Shown piece after piece: positions 58,681 through 64,000 of a stretch of DNA of 64,000 bases. This stretch comes from Taeniopygia guttata (taxonomy: Eukaryota; Chordata; Aves; Passeriformes; Estrildidae), in NCBI RefSeq assembly GCF_048771995.1, contig NC_133027.1:9916001-9980000 (forward strand), written 5' to 3'. Position 1 is the first letter of the stretch. Each line of letters starts with the position of its first letter. The notes beneath the pieces are model-generated. The model saw only the letters and a program-made list of their open reading frames with translations, made no database searches and had not been told where the DNA came from. The position numbers were made by a program, and so were the translations under genes.

Positions 58681-59486
58681 GGGGCGGCCGCAGTGCCGGG
58701 GAACAGGCGGACACCGCCGGCAGCGACGCGCTCGGTGCCTGTTGCAGCTGTCGCTGCTCAGCCGGGTGGTGTCCCAAACTTCTTCCCTGCGAGCTTTTCC
58801 GCACAGGCACAGATGTCCTGTGACTACTGCCTCTCGGGGTTTGATTCGAAGTGTCCCGTTTTCCTAGCCAGCTCCAGCATTAGTGAATGGAACAAAAATA
58901 AGTGGTTTGTACAATAGTGTTGTTATTAAAAATTGTATTTTAAAATACCCACTTAGAGAGTGAATGCATCACTGAGTACACCAAATTGCCTGACAAGTTA
59001 CTTGCAGCAGACTGTTACAGAGGGGTGTGTGTCAATAGGGCAAAAAGTTCGTTTAATCCTAGACGTTGAAATAAAATTCATTCTCTGTGAGATTTCTGTA
59101 ATACCAATTTCTCCCAATCAAAAGAGCATGTTCCTGGATGCTGATGGATTAACTTCTACCTTGATCTTACAGGATATACAGCATATTTTATATGAACATA
59201 ATAAATTCAAACTGATTTTTTAAAAGAATCCAGCAATAGAGTGTAGACATAGACATGGATGTTCTTCAGTACCTATGGCCTTCGAGCGAGCCAAATTTCT
59301 GGCTTGCATCATCCCTTTAAATCCGTTGTCACGGCTCACAGGCTTCAATTCTTCACAAAACTGTGTGGAAATCACCCTCCTGCTGCCATGTCCTCCTAGC
59401 GATGATGCACGGGCAGCTTGCAGCTGTTTTCTCCGCAGTCCCAAGCGGCGAAGGCCGCTCGGAGAGGCAGCCGGGGGGGGTTTGCT

Positions 59487-59561
59487 GTGGATTCCCGTGC
59501 CGTGGATTCCCGTGCTGTGGATTCCCGTGCTGTGGATTCCCGTTCCGTGGAATCCCGCGGA
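59487..59561. repeat. 15-bp minisatellite, five copies
   Basis: Five tandem copies of GTGGATTCCCGTGCT with few changes. Because the period is a multiple of three, one plus frame reads as a Trp-Ile-Pro-Val-Pro/Leu pentapeptide repeat, which explains the open frame here. Confidence 0.9.
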
Positions 59562-59669
59562 CTCGCCGCTCCCCCCGCGCCGCGCTGACCGCGGGGCCCC
59601 AGCGCCCTCTCGCGGCAGCTCCGCGCCCTGCACCGCCCCGCGCCCGCGCCTGCGCCCTGCGGCTCCGCG

Positions 59670-59731
59670 GCTGGAAAAACCCACCGCTGGAAAAACCACC
59701 GCTGCAAAAACCACCGCTGCAAAAACCCACC
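59670..59731. repeat. 15/16-bp minisatellite, four copies
   Basis: Four tandem copies of GCTGSAAAAACC(C)ACC, with lengths of 16, 15, 15 and 16 bp. Each unit has an A5 run in an otherwise GC-rich setting. Confidence 0.9.
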
Positions 59732-59745
59732 TCTGCGGCGGCAGC

Positions 59746-62234
59746 AGGAGAAGCTGCGACTGCTTCACCTGGCGTGAGAGGTGCTGCTTAAATATACTTC
59801 TGATTCCGCTTGTATTTGACTTTTGAATCATGCCTGGGTGTTTGGTTTTGTCTTTTCAGGAGCAAAGTGTTTTGTTAAATAGAAAAAGGAATAATGCAAA
59901 TGAGCAGTTACTTATATTGACTCATCTGTGCTGTGCCACCGAAGGCAGGTAAATAAGCAGTTTGTTCATTTCAAAGCACACGGCTCTATTGTTGCCCAGA
60001 GTGCTGCTTAACTCTTTAAAGGCTTCCAAGCAGGGTGACCTCATCCAAATTGTCTGCTGGTTCCAGCTTCCAAATTGTGCAAAGGAATTACTCCACAAAT
60101 GTCCAGCTAGCTCAAGTTAAGTCCATAGCATGAATTTTTCTTGTAACTGAGCAGTATACATATATTTGCAGCACCCAGTTATGGTGTGCGCCATGACTTA
60201 ATGGCTCATGCTTAATTTTCAAGTCTCACATATCTAGTCTTCCACACAGTTGCACTGAAAGCAAAGTGCCTGATGTTTCATCTCTCACCTTGCAAGACAG
60301 ACTTCAGCAAAGGCTATGTAACTCCTTGACCAAGGCTTTCAAATGCTTTATAAGTCTTTTTTCCAGAAGCTCAGCCCTGTGACCAACTCAGGCTGAGATC
60401 ACACCCCATTTCACTGTCCTGGGGTGCACTCCAGCAACATCCTCTGTGGGGAACATCTAAGTCAATGTGGCTATTACACATCTGTAATTAGCAAATATAT
60501 CCAGCTCATGTATTTTAGGGCTGAATTTTAACTGACATTGTAGCTTTTCTATTTTCTGCATGAATCTGCATGATATAAACTGTAGTTCTTTATGCAAGCT
60601 GAATCTTCACTTCTAGTTATCTGTTCTAGTGCAAAATGTGCACTCTCTAAGCATACTGTTAGTTCTGCTGCACCACATACGTCTGTATGATTGAGGAAGA
60701 AAGCATGAAGTAGGACAAAGAAGACACCACTTGTTTGTTCTTATTGCTTGTGCGGATGGTTTTGAGATTAAAACTCAGATTTTGGGTTTTGGGGTTGTGT
60801 TTGGGTTCTTTTGGGGTTTTTTTTGTTTGGTTTTGTGTTTGTTTCTTTGGTTGGTTTGGTTTGTTGTTTTTTTTTTTTTAACCCAGGTGGCATTTTTTGG
60901 TTGAGAAGAAATTCCTGTCAATTACTGGTGATTGTTTCCAGATTATATCCCCCCCCCCCACGCCCCCCCGCTCTTCTTCTAAGCAGATTTTCTAAAGGGC
61001 ATGTCTGTAACTCAGATACGTTGTGTTCAGGTGTAAATCTGTACCAAAACCATGAAAGCTCAGTGGGGAAGGCAATCTTTCTCCTTTCTGTCAATAAGTA
61101 GGCAAGTAAGTACATTGCCTGCTGTGGCATAACATGCTGAGGGAGGCACGTGTCCCCTAATGGCACACCAAGTCCTGCGTGCTGGCTTCTAATGCCAGCA
61201 TCAGGCATCCTGCAGACCTCGTGCAGGCAAAGCTTCTCAGCAAAGTGAGGAAGGCAAGAGGCAGTGCAACATGAGCAGGTCACAGGCTAGTGTGGAAAAG
61301 CTCTGGGTAGATGTGAGAGAATGGGCAGAAATGGTATCTGTCCCACTAAGAGAAGAGCTTCTGGCACATTTAGGAACCAGACCTTGCTGTGTGTCACCAC
61401 AGGTCCATTGCTTTTCAGCCGTTCCTGGAGGAATGCAGAGTTTAACTCTCAGAGCCAGGATCAGCACCCTCAGCAGGCAATCCAGACTGATCTGCCTAGA
61501 AACTGGAATGCCAAGGCACAGCAGGAGAAGGTGAAATGACCTGTGTGTTTTCATACAGATGCTTATGCGAAGTACAGTGCACATGAAAGCTCACCAGCCA
61601 AAAAAAATGCTTTCATGACGAAATAGCTGTATAGGATCCACTGGCATTGTTCTTCCAGGGAATAAGAGAGGTCAGTTAGAAGCTGTTTGTTTTAATTTTT
61701 CCAGTTCTTATAGCAAGACTGTAAAATTCAAACTTTAATAGGACTCAGGAAATATGGGTTGCCTGAGTAAAATTATACCACTACAGTCAGTACATTAAAG
61801 TGGCCTTTTGTCTCCAGCTGAGTTCAAATTAAATAAAAACAAGTGTCTCATCCTTAGGAGAGAATTTTTAGACCTACAGCGCCTCATCTCAGTTGAAGAA
61901 CGCTTCTGTAGCTTAATGAAATAAATTAGCTGACCATATAACTCTTATGGATACTCATGTTACATGTCTACATCACCAATGATGCCTTTGGAAACAGTTC
62001 TCTCTGCAGAGAGACCAAACTTGTTACCCTCTGGTTCCCTTTGTTCTCATATTTTTACTGACTGCAGACACCTTGCTGTCTTGGTCTACCAGGAAAACTG
62101 AGACAGAGTAAAAATTGCTTGTCCAGTGCCAGGATAGCAGGGAATTCAGTCTCTCTGTCTGGAGTTTAAAAAATATCCTTAACAGTGGGAAGTTATTTGT
62201 TTTTAGGCTCTCCAGTGAATGTACTTCATTCCAC
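59746..62234. other. Intergenic sequence, no gene seen
   Basis: AT-rich single-copy-looking DNA. It includes an octamer motif ATGCAAAT (59894-59901), SOX-like ATTGTT and other developmental-factor-like words between 59880 and 60250. A G/T-rich tract lies at 60780-60880 and a C-run tract at 60949-60969. No reading frame resembles a known protein. Confidence 0.5.
60949..60969. repeat. Poly-C tract
   Basis: Two runs of C (10 and 7 bases) separated by ACG follow a G/T-rich low-complexity tract at 60780-60880. Confidence 0.9.
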
Positions 62235-62420
62235 TATTTTCAGGATGGTCAGACACTGGAAAAGGCTGCCCACAGAAACTGTGGAGTCTCCATCCTTGGG
62301 CATATTCAAAACCCAACTGGACACTGTCCTGAGCAACCTGCAGTAGTTGATCCTGCTCTGAGCAGGGCAGGGTGGAGTAGATAACCCCTCCTCACCTCAT
62401 CCATTCTTTGATTCTGCAGT
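62235..62420 (+). mobile_element. CR1 LINE 3' fragment
   Basis: The sequence runs from a TGGAAAAGGCTGCCCA-like block through GAGTCTCCATCCTTGG to a degenerate CATTCTTTGATTCTG end. This order is typical of avian CR1 3' regions in plus orientation. It is 5'-truncated and non-coding. Confidence 0.85.
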
Positions 62421-64000
62421 TCGTTTGTCTGTGATGCCTCAGCAGATCTGAAAAGTGATGTTTGGAGGGTCTCTCTTGCAGGTCTACTCCTGTTTCACAC
62501 TCCAGCACTGTCAGCCCACGTTCCACCAGGGAGTTTGGCACACTCAGTTCTGAAGTGCTCGCACAGGATGAGTCTTTTGCAATAGGGACAAGGAAACTTC
62601 TGAAGTAAGCATGTGGTGATTTATTAATGATTTGTGTAATTTCCACTTTATTGGCAGTAGATTTCTTTAAAAAGCAATGATGTCATATGGTTCTCCATGT
62701 AGATTTATTTGCTATATTAAGATACATTAACCTATTCCTTTAATTACTGTGGTCTTCATGGTGGTCTTTGAAGTGTGGTACTCATTTCTGTCTGTAGGGG
62801 AACCTGTGACCTGAGGAAGCTGAGGCAGCAACAATATTAGAAGAAACTGCTCTGAGGGAAGGTGGTTGATGCTGGCAATTACTATCCTGTAAGTCTAACA
62901 AACTTCTATTTCATATAAATTAACCATGACTCTATGAGGACTGAGAACACTTTCTTAATTCCCACATGATCAATTCTCTATGAGCAAAAGCAGCATGAGT
63001 GCACACAGAAGAGCTATTACCATTGTAGAATTCCACTAACAGATCATGGCAGGAAAAATGTAAATAAAACCAATTTGGAAATTTATTCACTACAGTGTTT
63101 TACATCCCATCTCACTCACAAAATTAAGTCGTTCAGTCAAAAAAAAAAAATCTGTTACAGACTGAACACTGACCATAAACAATATCTGAGATGATAAAAC
63201 AGAAATACAGGGTACTGCAGGAGTCTTGGTTACATACAGATTTGGCTTATACCTTAATTTTTTGATTTATAATATTAGATAAGAACAGGGTAGTCACAAT
63301 TTCAGAAAATTGTGATGTCAGAGAAATTGAAAGACAGAGAAAAATAGGGGGAAAAGGTAAGACAGGAGTATAGGGAGAAAAAAGGAGATAAGGGAAATTC
63401 TAAACTAATGGAATTTCTCTCCTCTCCTCATTCTACCCTTCACAAAAGCTTAAAAAAAAAAAACCAAAACCAAAAAACCACATCCTGGGAATATGTCATT
63501 TTGTACTTCATCTTTTAGGAGAAAATTAGCTGTAGCTGGAGATCACCCCTGTGGTAAAATATGCTTCACCTTTGCTCTGTGCCATGAACACCTTCCCAAG
63601 TCCTGTGAGCCAATGCTGACACTACTGACACAGAGACAGAAGTGGAAGAGATGATTCTTGGATGTGGATTCTTCATTCTCTTGGATGTGTCAGTGAAGGA
63701 CAAAGTGAGTTACTGAGATCTCTGCCCAGAGTTCCACAAGGATGTAGACATCTACAGATGTTACTTTTATGTGCTTCTTCATGGACACGATTGGCTTACA
63801 GCAAAACATCCTTGATTTTTGGATTCTGGAAATCAAAGTGTTCTGCCTCACAGTACCTATTATTCCAGTGACTGCCAAGATAGAACTAAGGTATTAAGAA
63901 TAAATTACTCCAGGCAAGGAGACAATTAACACTACAGAAGGAAAAGCTTAGGATGCCAGCATTGGGGCATATGCTTACCTGGGCTGTTCTGCCAAGACAA
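62421..64000. other. Intergenic sequence, no gene seen
   Basis: AT-rich DNA with A-rich runs (63141-63151 and 63450-63480). I see no coding region, RNA gene or recognisable mobile element. Confidence 0.5.

Larger units (their letters stand above)
56920..58760. other. CpG island covering RHOB CDS, 5' UTR and promoter
   Basis: CpG density and GC content rise sharply from about 56.92 kb and fall at about 58.76 kb, against an AT-rich background on both sides. The island covers the single-exon RHOB gene and about 0.9 kb of upstream DNA. Boundaries are by eye. Confidence 0.8.
57975..59270. other. Upstream flank of RHOB, no gene recognised
   Basis: The first 0.8 kb is the upstream half of the CpG island with the repeats listed separately. 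From about 58.8 kb the sequence turns AT-rich. An AATAAA on the plus strand at 58322-58327 would be placed to end any short divergent transcript. Reading frames here are driven by GC composition and match no protein I know. Confidence 0.5.
59440..59745. other. Second small GC-rich island, about 1.6-1.9 kb upstream of RHOB
   Basis: A block of roughly 300 bp with high CpG density sits between AT-rich flanks. It contains two unrelated short minisatellites (59487-59561 and 59670-59731) either side of a dense GC core. Long open frames on both strands follow from the composition and the 15-bp period. It could be a promoter for an unannotated RNA or a GC-rich repeat island. Confidence 0.6.

Noticed and set aside
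59275-59826. 183-codon plus-strand frame and its 203-codon antisense
   Set aside because: Open length is produced by 15-bp repeats (a multiple of three) and GC bias on both strands at once.

Overview
The window looks like a passerine bird chromosome segment. Three things support this. It carries many CR1 LINE remnants, several ending in the ATTCTATG-type 3' terminus typical of avian CR1. It has two tRNA-Ile-headed, CR1-tailed SINEs of the TguSINE1 kind, a family known from passerines. The one clear protein-coding gene is a complete, intronless RHOB on the minus strand (CDS 56966-57556).

Layout. Positions 1 to about 55.5 kb hold no protein-coding gene I can recognise. This stretch is AT-rich intergenic DNA with CR1 fragments, two SINEs, a probable solo LTR, simple repeats and one striking 19-copy 43-bp minisatellite (52733-53549). 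Positions 55.57-57.86 kb are the RHOB transcription unit on the minus strand: a 3' UTR of about 1.4 kb with an AATAAA signal at 55586-55591, a 196-codon CDS, and a GC-rich 5' UTR without upstream ATGs. Positions 57.88-58.76 kb are the RHOB promoter and CpG island, with TATA-like and CCAAT motifs, an 11-bp tandem repeat and a G-rich array. Positions 59.44-59.75 kb are a second small GC-rich island with two 15-bp minisatellites. The rest, to 64 kb, is intergenic DNA with one CR1 fragment.

In amniotes RHOB usually lies between PUM2 (upstream) and HS1BP3 (downstream); no exon of either is visible here. The long non-coding stretch downstream of RHOB therefore probably corresponds to the RHOB-HS1BP3 interval. 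Functionally the window is one immediate-early-type small GTPase gene with its promoter and a regulated 3' UTR (a miR-19 8-mer, a Pumilio-type site and AUUUA pentamers). No novel multi-gene system is visible. The most unusual objects are the palindrome-bearing minisatellite, the diverged 250-bp duplication at 17.9 and 21.8 kb, and the minisatellite island upstream of RHOB.
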